DNA from: Gp6-AA40 sp035496255
Lineage (GTDB): Bacteria; Acidobacteriota; Vicinamibacteria; Vicinamibacterales; UBA2999
NCBI GenBank assembly: GCA_035496255.1
Contig: DATJEU010000060.1
Location: 26,993-90,992, forward strand
Reading direction: 5' to 3'
Length of the DNA stretch: 64,000 bases
Below, in pieces: positions 33,062 through 41,760 of the stretch (its first letter is position 1; every line of letters starts with the position of its first letter). The position numbers and the translations under genes were made by a program. Under the pieces are notes generated by a model that was given only the letters and a program-made list of their open reading frames with translations, made no database searches and was not told the origin of the DNA.

Positions 33062-33603
33062 TGTCTTCGCCGCCGAGTGGCCGACTCGCCATTTTCCCAG
33101 GGTCGTTCGACCCGCTGACGAACGGTCACGTCGACATCGTGCTGCGGAGCGCACGCCTGTTCGAACGCATCCTCGTCGCGGTGCTGGTCAATCCCGACAA
33201 GCGGCCGTTGTTCACCGCGGCCGAGCGCGTCACCATCATTCGCGAGGTGTTCCGCGAGTATCCGAACGTCGACGTCGATACCTTCGACGGACTGCTCGTG
33301 GACTACGCGCGGGAGCGGCGGGCGAGCGCGATCATTCGCGGGATCCGCGCCGTCTCGGATTTCGAGTTCGAGTTCCAGATGGCGCTGATGAACCGCCACC
33401 TCGAACCGTCGCTCGAGACGGTATTCATGATGCCCGACGAGCAGTACACCTATCTGAGCTCGCGGTTGATCAAGGAAGTGTTCTCGCTCGGCGGCACGGT
33501 CACGGGACTGGTGCCGGCCGCCGTGGAACAGTGGATGACCCGGCGACAGGGTGAGGGTCGTCCCGAGCAGGGTCGAGGGACCAGGAAAAAGGAGCACCAA
33601 TGA
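33061..33603 (+). CDS. coaD: Phosphopantetheine adenylyltransferase, with a repeat-like C-terminal tail
   Basis: A 180-residue enzyme for the fourth step of CoA synthesis. AIFPGSFDPLTNGHVDI holds the T/HxGH nucleotidyltransferase motif; AIIRGIRAVSDFEFEFQMA and YTYLSSRLIKEV complete the active site. The body ends near residue 160 (AVEQWMTRR); the last 20 residues are Gly/Arg/Glu/Lys rich. Their DNA (from about 33546) contains GGGTCGTCCCGAGCAGGGTC, a diverged relative of the nth-tail repeat. The tail also supplies the AAGGAG ribosome-binding site of the next gene, which overlaps by ATGA. Confidence 0.93.
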   Translation: MSSPPSGRLAIFPGSFDPLTNGHVDIVLRSARLFERILVAVLVNPDKRPLFTAAERVTIIREVFREYPNVDVDTFDGLLVDYARERRASAIIRGIRAVSDFEFEFQMALMNRHLEPSLETVFMMPDEQYTYLSSRLIKEVFSLGGTVTGLVPAAVEQWMTRRQGEGRPEQGRGTRKKEHQ

Positions 33604-34802
33604 GTACGTTTGCAGCACGCATGGCGACCGTTCAGCCGTCGGCAACGCTGAAGGTGGCGGCGGAAGCCGAGCGGCTTCGCCGTGCCGGCCATCCCGTGGT
33701 CGACTTCAGCGCCGGCGAGCCCGACTTCCCGACGCCCGAGCATGTCAAGGCGGCGGGCAAGGCGGCGATCGACGCCAACTTCACGCGCTACACCGTCGTC
33801 GCGGGCATTCCCGAACTGCGTGAGGCGGTCTGCAAGCGTTACAAGAACGACTACGGCATCGAACTGACGACGGCCGAAGTGCTGCTCACCGTCGGCGGCA
33901 AGCAGGCGCTCTTCAACACCGCGATGGCGTTGTTCCAGGAAGGCGACGAGGTCATCACGCATGCGCCGTACTGGCCGACGATTCCCGAGCAGATCAAGCT
34001 GGTCGGGGCGACGCCGGTGATCGTGCCAACGCAGGCGTCCGATGCGTTTGCCGTCCACGCGGACGCGGTGATCACGGCGATCACGCCGAAGACGAAGGCC
34101 ATCATTCTCAATTCGCCCGGCAACCCGACGGGCGGACTCATCCCGGAAGCCACGGTTCGCGCGATCGGCGAGATCGCCGCGAGCAAGGGAATCTGGACGA
34201 TCGTCGATCTCTGCTACGAGCAGTTGATCTACGAGCCGGTGCCGCACAACCTGCCGAAGGCGCTGTTCGATACCAACCGTGAGCGGACAATCCTGTGCGG
34301 GTCCGCGTCGAAGGCGTACGCCATGACCGGCTGGCGCTGCGGCTGGACGATCGCGCCGAAGGAAGTGACCTCCGTCTTCAACACGATCGAAGGGCAGACG
34401 ACGTCGAACATCACCTCGGTGACACAGAAGGCGGCGCTGGCGGCGCTCACCGGATCGCAGGAGCCGGTGAAGCAGATGCTCGACGAGTACCGACGCCGGC
34501 GCGACAACATCCACGCGTGGCTGACCGAGAACCCGGGCATCAAGTGCGTCAAGCCGAGCGGCGCCTTCTACCTGTTCCCGGACATCCGCGGCCTGCTGTC
34601 GCCAGACGGCGTGAAGACGTCGATGGAATTCGCGCAGCGTCTGCTCGAGCAGGAGTTCGTCGTCGTCACGCCCGGCGAAGCGTTCGACGCGCCGGGCTAC
34701 CTGCGCATCTCGTATGCGACGTCGATGGAACAGTTGCGTGAAGGTGCGACACGCATCCTGCGGTTTGCGGAGTCCATTCAGCCGGCAAAGGCCAACGTTT
34801 AG
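33600..34802 (+). CDS. aspC: Class I pyridoxal-phosphate aminotransferase (aspartate/prephenate type)
   Basis: A 400-residue fold-type I aminotransferase. GEPDFPTPEHV, YTVVAGIPELREAV, LNSPGNPTGG, and the PLP lysine in GSASKAYAMTGWRCG are typical of the alkaliphilic-Bacillus-type aspartate aminotransferase (subgroup Ib). It interconverts aspartate and oxaloacetate; some subgroup members also use prephenate or aromatic keto acids, which would suit the aromatic operon, but that is inference. It starts in an ATGA overlap with coaD, with AAGGAG upstream. Confidence 0.92.
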   Translation: MSTFAARMATVQPSATLKVAAEAERLRRAGHPVVDFSAGEPDFPTPEHVKAAGKAAIDANFTRYTVVAGIPELREAVCKRYKNDYGIELTTAEVLLTVGGKQALFNTAMALFQEGDEVITHAPYWPTIPEQIKLVGATPVIVPTQASDAFAVHADAVITAITPKTKAIILNSPGNPTGGLIPEATVRAIGEIAASKGIWTIVDLCYEQLIYEPVPHNLPKALFDTNRERTILCGSASKAYAMTGWRCGWTIAPKEVTSVFNTIEGQTTSNITSVTQKAALAALTGSQEPVKQMLDEYRRRRDNIHAWLTENPGIKCVKPSGAFYLFPDIRGLLSPDGVKTSMEFAQRLLEQEFVVVTPGEAFDAPGYLRISYATSMEQLREGATRILRFAESIQPAKANV

Positions 34803-34810
34803 TACGAACC

Positions 34811-36193
34811 TTGTCCCTACCCGAACGCTTCGTCGCAACACTGTGTGAGGCGGTCGGACGTGAGTACGTCCTCGATGAAGCAGCCGCCCTGACGCCGTAC
34901 GCGCAGGACGCGCTGCTTCAACCTTCTCTCCCAGATGTCGTCGTCCTCCCAGGCTCGACTTCCGACGTCGCGCGCGTCGCCGCGCTCTGCAACCTGCAGC
35001 GCGTGCCGCTGGTCGTCCGCGGTGCCGGTACCGGCTACACCGGCGGCGCCGTGCCCACCGCCGGTGGCGTCGTGCTGTCGATGGAGCGGCTGAACCGCAT
35101 CCTCGAGATCGATCAGCAGAACCTGCTCGCGATCGTCGAACCGAACGTCATCACCGCCGAACTGCAACGGGAGGTGGAGAAGGTCGGCTTGTTCTATCCG
35201 CCCGACCCGGCAAGTCTCGAAGAGTCATCGCTCGGCGGCAACGTCGCCGAGTGCGCCGGCGGACCGCGGGCGTTCAAGTACGGCGTGACCCGCCGCTACG
35301 TCCTGGCGCTCGAAGCGGTGCTGCCGACGGGTGAGGTGATCCACACGGGCTCCAAAGCCGTGAAGAACGTCGTCGGCTACGACCTGACGCAGTTGCTCGT
35401 GGGCTCCGAAGGCACGCTGGCGATCGTCACGCGCATCACGCTCCGATTGATCCCGAAGCCGCCGGATCGGACGACAGCCGCCGCCGCGTTTGGCAGCATC
35501 GGCGACGCGGTGGACGCGGTCAGCGCATTGATCGAGCGACGCGTCGTGCCGGCCGCGATCGAGCTGATCGACGAGGAATCGCTCGTGGCCGCCGCCCTGC
35601 ATACCGGCATCCAGATCGTGCCGCCCGGCACGAAGGCGCTGCTGATCGTGGAGTGTGACGGCATTCCTGCCGCGGTCCGCGACGAGATGCAGCTCGTGGT
35701 TCGAGCCTGCGAGACCGCCGGCGTCATGCAGGTGCGCACCGCTGACAACGAGGCCGAACGCAGCGAGATCTGGTCGGTGCGCCGGCAGATCTCGCTGGCG
35801 CTGCGTGCCACCGGGTTGCTCAAGATCAATCACGACGTGGTCGTGCCCCGCGGCCGGGTGCCGCAACTCTATGAAGCCGTCGAAGACCTGCGGCACCGTT
35901 TCAATCTGCGCATCGCGGCATTCGGTCATGCGGGCGACGGCAACATCCACGTCAACCTGATGGTGGACCGGACGAAGCCAGAGGAACTGGGGCGCGCGAA
36001 GCAGGCCGAGCGGGTGTTGTTCGAACGGGTGCTGGCGCTCGAGGGATCAATCACGGGAGAGCACGGGATCGGCTACTCCAAGAAGCCGTACATCGCGATG
36101 GAACTCGGGGACGATCAGATCGCGCTGATGAAACGGGTGAAAGCGGCATTCGATCCGAACGGCATCCTGAATCCCGGGAAGATCTTCCCGTAG
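34811..36193 (+). CDS. glcD: FAD-linked oxidase, glycolate/D-lactate dehydrogenase (GlcD) type
   Basis: A 460-residue flavoprotein of the PCMH/VAO family. The FAD-binding domain has VRGAGTGYTGGAVPTAGGVV, SLGGNVAECAGGPRAFKYGV and YDLTQLLVGSEGTLAIVT; the C-terminal cap ends with FGHAGDGNIHVN, GSITGEHGIGYSKKP and FDPNGILNPGKIFP. It oxidises a 2-hydroxy acid such as glycolate or D-lactate. No glcE or glcF follows, so the electron acceptor is unclear. TTG 34811, 8 nt after the aspC stop, is the only reasonable start. Confidence 0.9.
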   Translation: MSLPERFVATLCEAVGREYVLDEAAALTPYAQDALLQPSLPDVVVLPGSTSDVARVAALCNLQRVPLVVRGAGTGYTGGAVPTAGGVVLSMERLNRILEIDQQNLLAIVEPNVITAELQREVEKVGLFYPPDPASLEESSLGGNVAECAGGPRAFKYGVTRRYVLALEAVLPTGEVIHTGSKAVKNVVGYDLTQLLVGSEGTLAIVTRITLRLIPKPPDRTTAAAAFGSIGDAVDAVSALIERRVVPAAIELIDEESLVAAALHTGIQIVPPGTKALLIVECDGIPAAVRDEMQLVVRACETAGVMQVRTADNEAERSEIWSVRRQISLALRATGLLKINHDVVVPRGRVPQLYEAVEDLRHRFNLRIAAFGHAGDGNIHVNLMVDRTKPEELGRAKQAERVLFERVLALEGSITGEHGIGYSKKPYIAMELGDDQIALMKRVKAAFDPNGILNPGKIFP

Positions 36194-36238
36194 GAGCAGG
36201 AGGGGCCGAGGAGCGGAGCCGCTTCTTTGCCACCTCTG

Positions 36239-37864
36239 CTACTTGTTCGTGACCAGCAGCACGGTCTCAACGTCCCTCGCCGGATCGGGCGAGAGCAGCG
36301 TCCGCAGTTTGATGTTCGCGGTGTCGATGTACGACACGCGACCGAGCTCGCGCGCGGTCAGGCCCAGGTTCCGCAACTCCGGAACATCGCTTTCGCGGAT
36401 CATCAGGAACACGCGCTCCGGCGACCCCATGAACTCGGCGACGCTGTCGGTGTCGAGGTCCTTGTGTTGCTGGAAACGCAGGTAGAAGACGGCGTTGCGA
36501 CCGAAGACCCGATACTGCCCGACCTGCTGATCGCCCACACGATAGGCGCGCACCAGGTGCGCGAGCTGCTCGACTGCCTCGGGACGGGCACCGGCGAGAG
36601 CGCCGAACTGGAGCGTCAGTAGCAGCGTCGCGCCGGCCAGCGCCATCAGTCGCGGCAGCCGTGACCATTGCGCGCGCAGCGTCATCACGACCATTGCGGC
36701 CGCCCATCCGAACAACGCTGAAATGCCCAACGACGTGATTGCCGCGTACGCGTTGATGAACAGCGGCCTCGCCCGCAGCAGCAGGAATCCGGCGACGATG
36801 AAGAATGCGGCGGTGAGGAGTGTGGCGATCGACAGCGAGACCTGACGATGGCCGGCGTTCGCGCGGCGGGCGATCGCCCTCGCGATCAGGATCGCTAGCG
36901 GCGGCAGGACCGGCAGGATGTAGCGCGGCTGCTTGCCCAGCGACAGGCTGTAGAACAGCAGCGGCATGAGCCCCCAGAGCAGCAGTCGCCATTCGTCAGC
37001 GCTGAACCTCCACCGCCGGCCCGACGCCTCTCGCCCGGCAAGCCGGGTAACCAGCAGCGTCGCCGCGTACGCCGTCCACGGCACCAGGCCGCCGAGCAGA
37101 ATCGGCACGTAATAGAACCATCCGTTCGTCGTCCGTCCCTCGAAGCGGTGAGTGGCAAAGCGTTGGACGTTGTCGCCGAGGAAGAAGCTGTCCAGATACG
37201 CGCGGCCATGCTGCACCGCCATCACGGCGTACCACGGCGTGCCGATCACGAGGAAGAGCACGATGCCGATACCGACGGCTTTCCATCGAATCTGACCCAA
37301 CGTTCGCTCGCGTAACCAGATCGGCAGCACGACGATCGCCGGCACGATCAGCGCGACCGGCCCTTTCGTCATGAACCCGAGGCCCGCGGCCATGCCGGCC
37401 AGCGCCCATCGTTGCTGCAGCGCTGACCAGATCGTCAGGGTGATACAGAAGGTGAGCGGCAGGTCAGGCAGCGCGAGCCGCGCCTCGGCGAAATAGCCAA
37501 AGCAGGTGGCGGTGATCGCACCGGAGAGCCACGCAGCGTCGATCGGGTCGCCGTACTTCCGCGCGATCGCAAACGTCAGCAGCACAAGGCCGACGCCCGA
37601 CAACGCCGACCAGAACCGGGCCGCCGCCTCGCCGGGCCCGGCCACCTCGTACAGCGAGGCGGTGAGCCAGTAGTAGAGCGCCGGTTTCTCCCAGCGGGGT
37701 TCGTAGTTGAAGTGCGGCTCGATCCAGTCGCCGCTCGCGACCATCTCGCGCGACGCTTCCGCGTAATAGGCTTCGTCGCCGTCGGTGAGCGCCTGCCGCC
37801 CCAGCCCGAGGAAGAACGTCAGGCACGAGAGCAGGATCAGGGTCAGGACCGGCCGCCGGCGCAT
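36239..37864 (-). CDS. Glycosyltransferase family 39 (ArnT/PMT-like) membrane protein
   Basis: A 541-residue polytopic protein with about 11-12 hydrophobic spans. The first periplasmic loop TDGDEAYYAEASREMVASGD carries the DE acidic motif of GT-C enzymes, followed by WEKPALYYWL; LGKQPRYILPVLPPLAI is the ArnT-like motif later. It would transfer a sugar from a polyprenyl-phosphate donor on the periplasmic face to lipid or protein; lipid A is only one candidate. It is convergent with glcD and 32 bp divergent from the CoA-binding gene. Confidence 0.88.
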   Translation of the reverse strand: MRRRPVLTLILLSCLTFFLGLGRQALTDGDEAYYAEASREMVASGDWIEPHFNYEPRWEKPALYYWLTASLYEVAGPGEAAARFWSALSGVGLVLLTFAIARKYGDPIDAAWLSGAITATCFGYFAEARLALPDLPLTFCITLTIWSALQQRWALAGMAAGLGFMTKGPVALIVPAIVVLPIWLRERTLGQIRWKAVGIGIVLFLVIGTPWYAVMAVQHGRAYLDSFFLGDNVQRFATHRFEGRTTNGWFYYVPILLGGLVPWTAYAATLLVTRLAGREASGRRWRFSADEWRLLLWGLMPLLFYSLSLGKQPRYILPVLPPLAILIARAIARRANAGHRQVSLSIATLLTAAFFIVAGFLLLRARPLFINAYAAITSLGISALFGWAAAMVVMTLRAQWSRLPRLMALAGATLLLTLQFGALAGARPEAVEQLAHLVRAYRVGDQQVGQYRVFGRNAVFYLRFQQHKDLDTDSVAEFMGSPERVFLMIRESDVPELRNLGLTARELGRVSYIDTANIKLRTLLSPDPARDVETVLLVTNK

Positions 37865-37896
37865 CTGGGCAATTCTACTTGCGCGACAATCGAGGC

Positions 37897-38268
37897 ATGG
37901 CGAAGACAGTCGCGGTCGTCGGTGCGTCGAGCAATCGTGCGAAGTTCGGGAACAAGGCGCTGCGCGCGTTTCAGGCCGAGGGCTATACGGTGATCCCGAT
38001 CAACCCGAACGAGCGCGAGGTCGAAGGCATCCGGACCTATGCCTCGGTGCTCGACGTCCCCGGCCCGATCGACATGGCCACGGTGTACGTGCAGCCCGAC
38101 GTCGCGATGCGCCTGCTCGATGAATTCGATCGGAAGGGGATCGCGGAGGTCTGGATCAATCCAGGCGCCGAGACCGACCAGATGCTGGCCGAAAAAAAGA
38201 AGCGGAAGGCGAATTTGATCTTCGCCTGTTCGATTGTCGGAGTCGGGAGGAATCCGGGGGAGTTCTAG
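37897..38268 (+). CDS. CoA-binding domain protein (YccU family)
   Basis: A 123-residue single Rossmann domain: KTVAVVGASSNRAKFGNKAL at the N-terminus, GYTVIPINPNEREVEG, DMATVYVQPD and EVWINPGAE. It matches the CoA_binding_2/YccU family related to the succinyl-CoA synthetase alpha N-domain. The role is unknown; CoA binding is family knowledge. ATG 37897 has GAGG just upstream. Confidence 0.88.
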   Translation: MAKTVAVVGASSNRAKFGNKALRAFQAEGYTVIPINPNEREVEGIRTYASVLDVPGPIDMATVYVQPDVAMRLLDEFDRKGIAEVWINPGAETDQMLAEKKKRKANLIFACSIVGVGRNPGEF

Positions 38269-38300
38269 TGTGCGGGTCAGCCGGGTCAGCCGGGTCGGCC

Positions 38301-38603
38301 CGGAGGTGACGGAGGTAACGGCTCGACACGGAGAAACGGGGAAACGGAGGACGAACGGAGGCGGTTGCCGGCTGGCTGCCTTCGGCAGCCTGGTCGTGCG
38401 ACGAAGCCAGAAAACAAGCCGCATTAGATCTATGGCGGCTCGTTTTCTGGCTTCGTCACACGACCTGACGCGGCCCGCAGGGTCGCAAGCCGGCAAGCGC
38501 GCAGAACGCCTCGCATTACCCGGACGCCTCCGTTCGTCCCCGTTTCCCCGTTTCTCCCCGTGTTGAGACCGTTGCCTCCGTCTACTCCGTGTCGGTTGAC
38601 ACC
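38301..38603. repeat. 300-bp nested inverted repeat in the gene-free stretch after the CoA-binding gene
   Basis: Outer arms: a left run of GGAGG, AACGG, GACACGG, AGAAACGGGGAAACGG and GACGAACGGAGG words (38301-38363) is matched in reverse complement by 38524-38603. Inner arms: 38392-38422 (GGTCGTGCGACGAAGCCAG and following) pairs with 38435-38465 at about 28 of 31 positions around a 12-nt loop ATTAGATCTATG. A small GGCTGCCTTCGGCAGCC hairpin sits between. No credible gene is present. This is the first half of the only stretch over 300 bp without a gene (38269-39045). Confidence 0.8.
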
Positions 38604-38681
38604 GATGGCGAGCAAACGTGTTGAAGCACCATCGGTACGCAGGGCACCAGAAAAAGACGTGCGAGGGCCGTCGGTAATCGC

Positions 38682-38932
38682 CAGGATGAAACGAAAAGTG
38701 TCTGGGAGCGAGAAATTGGTTTCAGGATGACGCGGTTGATCGACGAGACGCGCTTGGCAGCGGCAGGATGGCTCGGTTCGCGTCAGGATGACGTGTTTTC
38801 ACTCAAGATGGATAGCGTCACCGTCAGGATGGATCGCGTTACCGTCAGGATGACTCGATCGGAGCAACGATGGCGCGATCGCGGCGAAGGTGGGCGCGGC
38901 GCCGTCAGGTTGATGTGGATCGCCCACGGATG
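38682..38932. repeat. Degenerate iteron-like array, CAGGATG core every 20-21 bp
   Basis: CAGGATG (or CAAGATG, CAGGTTG) occurs at 38682, 38723, 38764, 38784, 38804, 38825, 38846 and 38906, with diverged copies in register at 38866 (AACGATG) and 38926 (ACGGATG). Intervals are 41, 41, 20, 20, 21, 21, 20, 40 and 20 bp, so all fit a period of about 20.4 bp, two helical turns. Many copies extend to GTCAGGATGAC, itself a short palindrome. The 20/21 alternation does not keep a reading frame, so this is a DNA-level repeat. Spacers are too short and variable for CRISPR. Confidence 0.65.
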
Positions 38933-38963
38933 GCGTGAGTTGCCCGCGTTCCGACGCCTGTAG

Positions 38964-39020
38964 GGCCGGTCTTGCCTTTCAGGCCGGCCGGGCCGGCGGG
39001 TCCATAAATCGGGACCCGCC
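38964..39020. repeat. Two REP-like palindromes downstream of the lipoprotein gene
   Basis: GGCCGG (38964-38969) with CCGGCC (38984-38989), then a perfect 9-bp stem GGCGGGTCC (38995-39003) with GGACCCGCC (39012-39020) around ATAAATCG. They lie just beyond the stop of the minus-strand lipoprotein gene and may act as a transcription or mRNA end there. Confidence 0.7.
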
Positions 39021-39045
39021 CTGCGTTCGAGAATTCCGCCCGCGG

Positions 39046-39864
39046 TCAGCGCGCGCTGATGCTGACGGGCACTGCCGTCGTCGCGGTGACGTCGGCGCCT
39101 TCGGCCAGTTCGACGTCCTTGCCGCGCGTGGCGAGCACGGTGCCGGTGCCGGCAGCCCCGCCGATGGCTGCACCCTTCGCCGCCCCCTTGCCGCCGCCGA
39201 CGATCGCGCCAATCGCGGCGCCGATGCCGGCGCCCGCGCCGATCTTCTCAGCGTCCGACTTCTTGGTGGCCTCGCCCTCGACGACCACCGGGTTCGTACG
39301 CAGCGTCTCACGCGCGCCGTTGATCGTCGCTTCCGTGAAGCGGAACGCCAGACGCGCGCGCCCTTCGACGCGGCCCGGTCGGACGACATCGGTGACGTCG
39401 CCGTTCAGTACCGTTCCGGCCGGAATCGCCGTGTGCCCATCGATCTCGATCGGCGATTTCACGCGCGCCCGCACCGGGGTCTCGATCTGCGCCGTCTCCG
39501 ACGACAGCGGCGTGAGCAGTTCCAGGGCAAGCGTCGTCCCCGCCGGGACCGTCACCTCGTGGAGGACCGGGACGGGTGGACGGCTCGGTTCGGCGTTGCG
39601 CTCCGCTTCCGCCCGTGGGGCGGCGGTGGAGGGTCGCGCGGGAGCGGCGCGGTTTCCGGCAGTTGCCCGAGACCCAGAAGTGTCTGGCTTCACTGCAGAG
39701 TTGTCCGCATCGGGCGATACAGGCTGGCGGTCCACGTCACTGCCCTGCGTGGCAGGCGCCGCCTGGTTCTGATCCGGATTCTCGCTGTTTTGCTGGCCGC
39801 GATCGCCGCAGCCGACCGCCAGCGCCGCGGTCAGGATCGCCGCGGAAATCCACTGAAGTTTCAT
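39046..39864 (-). CDS. Lipoprotein with glycine-zipper domain
   Basis: A 272-residue exported protein. The signal sequence MKLQWISAAILTAALAVGC ends in a lipobox (AVGC, Cys19). A low-complexity Pro/Ala/Asn region to about 100 is followed by a beta-rich domain (VTVPAGTTLALELLTPLSSE, ARVKSPIEIDGHTAIPAGTV) and a glycine-zipper GAGIGAAIGAIVGGGKGAAK near 220-245, a membrane-associating motif. The C-terminus is polar. Function unknown; an envelope-stability role is a guess. ATG 39864 has GGGGG upstream. It is divergent from ilvB. Confidence 0.8.
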   Translation of the reverse strand: MKLQWISAAILTAALAVGCGDRGQQNSENPDQNQAAPATQGSDVDRQPVSPDADNSAVKPDTSGSRATAGNRAAPARPSTAAPRAEAERNAEPSRPPVPVLHEVTVPAGTTLALELLTPLSSETAQIETPVRARVKSPIEIDGHTAIPAGTVLNGDVTDVVRPGRVEGRARLAFRFTEATINGARETLRTNPVVVEGEATKKSDAEKIGAGAGIGAAIGAIVGGGKGAAKGAAIGGAAGTGTVLATRGKDVELAEGADVTATTAVPVSISAR

Positions 39865-39955
39865 CTCGTAGCCCCCTTTTGCGACTCGCTGGTTCAAGGA
39901 TTGGACCAGCATTGCCGGTATCATCAATCGTTATCGTGTCTGAAGGACTATCAAT

Positions 39956-41719
39956 TTGACTGATAACAGCCCGGCAGTGCACACTGCGGTCATGCCCACA
40001 TCCCGCACCGGCGCGCAGATCATCTGGGAATGCCTTGTCAAAGAAGGGGTCCAGGTCGTCTTCGGGTATCCCGGCGGCGCCATTCTCCCGGCGTACGACG
40101 CGATGCTCGATTACCCGGTCCGGCATGTCCTCGTCCGGCACGAACAGGGCGCGTCGCACATGGCCGACGGCTACGCCCGGGCGGGCGGCGGCGTCGGCGT
40201 GGCGATCGCCACGTCCGGCCCGGGCGCGACCAATCTGGTCACCGGTATTGCCACCGCCCAGATGGATTCGGTGCCGATGGTCTGCATCACCGGCCAGGTG
40301 CCGAGCAAGCTGATTGGCTACGACGCGTTCCAGGAAACCGACATCACCGGCATCACGCTGCCGATCACCAAACATAGCTACCTGGTGACGCGTGCGCAGG
40401 ACATCATGCCGGCGATCAAGGAAGCGTTTCATCTGGCCAAGTCGGGACGGCCCGGACCGGTGCTCGTCGACATCACCAAGGACGCGCAGAATGCGTCGAT
40501 CGACTGGGACTGGGACGCCACGCCGGTCAAGATGGGCGGCTACCGCCCGAAGTTGACGGTGGGGAAGTCGGAACTGGCCAAGGCAGCGGAGCTGATTCGC
40601 AATGCCAAGAAGCCGGTGATCCTCGCGGGCCAGGGCATCCTCCACAGCGGCGCAATGAACGAGGTGCGCAAGTTCGCCGAGCTGGTGAACGCGCCGGTGG
40701 CGATGACGCTTCTCGGTCTCGGCGGCTTCCCGGCAAGCCATCCGCTCAACATCGGCATGATGGGGATGCACGGAGAAGCCTGGGTCAACCACGCCATCCA
40801 GGAAGCGGATCTGCTGCTGGCGTTCGGCATGCGCTTCGACGACCGCGTCACCGGCAACCTCGCCACCTACGCGGTGAACGCCAAGAAGATTCACATCGAC
40901 ATCGATCCGTCCGAGATCAACAAGATCGTCCGCGCTGACGCCGCGATCGTCGCCGACCTGCGCGAAGCGCTGAAGGATCTGATCGACGCCGTCCAACCGA
41001 AGGACCATGCCGCCTGGCTGAAGTACATCGGCTCCATGAAGGGCGACGCCGCGGTTCGCGACATCCAGTCGCTGCCCGACAACGGACACCTCTACGCCGC
41101 GCACGTGATCAACGACATCTGGCGCATCACCAAGGGCGAAGCCATCGTCGCCAGCGACGTCGGTCAGCACCAGATGTGGGAGGCGCAGTATTACCACCAC
41201 GAAACGCCGCGCTCGCTGATCACGTCGGGTGGTCTCGGCACGATGGGCTTCGGCCTGCCGGCCGCGATCGGCGCCAAGCTGGCGTGTCCCGACAAAGAGG
41301 TGTGGGCGGTAGTCGGCGACGGCGGCTTCCAGATGACCGCCGCGGAGCTCTCGACCGCGGCGCAGGAAGGCGTCAAGGTCAACGTTGCGATCATCAACAA
41401 CGGCTATCTCGGGATGGTGCGGCAGTGGCAGGAGTTCTTCTACGAACGGCGTTACGCCGCCACGCCGATGCGCAGCCCTGATTTCGTGAAACTGGCGGAG
41501 GCTCATGGTCTTGTCGGCCTGCGCACGGATAACCGTCCAGGGGTGGCCACCGTCGTCAACCAGGCGCGCGACACCGAAGGCACCGTGGTCATCGACTTCC
41601 GCGTCGAGCAGGAAGACAGCGTTTACCCGATGGTGCCGGCCGGCAAGGATCTGGCCGACATGATCCGCCGCCCGCAGCCGAGTGTTCTCGTCGAGACCGG
41701 AGCCTCGGACACGATTTAA
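39956..41719 (+). CDS. ilvB: Acetolactate synthase large subunit
   Basis: A 587-residue ThDP-dependent enzyme making 2-acetolactate or 2-aceto-2-hydroxybutyrate, the first common step to Val, Leu and Ile. VVFGYPGGAILPAYDAM, LVRHEQGASHMADGYARA with the catalytic Glu, TSGPGATNLVTGIA, the FAD-domain GMRFDDRVTGN, and the ThDP/Mg motif VGDGGFQMTAAELST...NNGYLGMVRQWQ are present. TTG 39956 is chosen because AAGGA lies nine bases upstream; ATG 39992 without a Shine-Dalgarno sequence is the alternative. It heads the ilv operon; no attenuator leader was found upstream. Confidence 0.94.
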   Translation: MTDNSPAVHTAVMPTSRTGAQIIWECLVKEGVQVVFGYPGGAILPAYDAMLDYPVRHVLVRHEQGASHMADGYARAGGGVGVAIATSGPGATNLVTGIATAQMDSVPMVCITGQVPSKLIGYDAFQETDITGITLPITKHSYLVTRAQDIMPAIKEAFHLAKSGRPGPVLVDITKDAQNASIDWDWDATPVKMGGYRPKLTVGKSELAKAAELIRNAKKPVILAGQGILHSGAMNEVRKFAELVNAPVAMTLLGLGGFPASHPLNIGMMGMHGEAWVNHAIQEADLLLAFGMRFDDRVTGNLATYAVNAKKIHIDIDPSEINKIVRADAAIVADLREALKDLIDAVQPKDHAAWLKYIGSMKGDAAVRDIQSLPDNGHLYAAHVINDIWRITKGEAIVASDVGQHQMWEAQYYHHETPRSLITSGGLGTMGFGLPAAIGAKLACPDKEVWAVVGDGGFQMTAAELSTAAQEGVKVNVAIINNGYLGMVRQWQEFFYERRYAATPMRSPDFVKLAEAHGLVGLRTDNRPGVATVVNQARDTEGTVVIDFRVEQEDSVYPMVPAGKDLADMIRRPQPSVLVETGASDTI

Positions 41720-41760
41720 TAGGAAACTCCCCGGCGAGCTAACCATCCGCCGGCCGCCAG

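Noticed and set aside
36194..36238. Terminator between glcD and the convergent GT39 gene
   Set aside because: The only hairpin (GAGCG/CGCTT around 36211-36224) has five pairs including a wobble and a poor T run.
38682..38932. CRISPR array
   Set aside because: The repeated core is only about 7-11 bp with a 20-bp step and degenerate copies; CRISPR repeats are longer and near-identical with 30-40 bp spacers. No cas gene is present.
38727..38963. A 78-codon ORF within the iteron-like array
   Set aside because: The 20/21-bp steps shift the repeat through reading frames, there is no ribosome-binding site or family match, and it ends in unique low-complexity sequence.
39865..39955. An ilv attenuator leader or T-box before ilvB
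   Set aside because: The gap is only 91 bp, has no branched-chain-codon-rich frame and no terminator; only a small CTGGT/ACCAG palindrome near 39889-39909 is seen.
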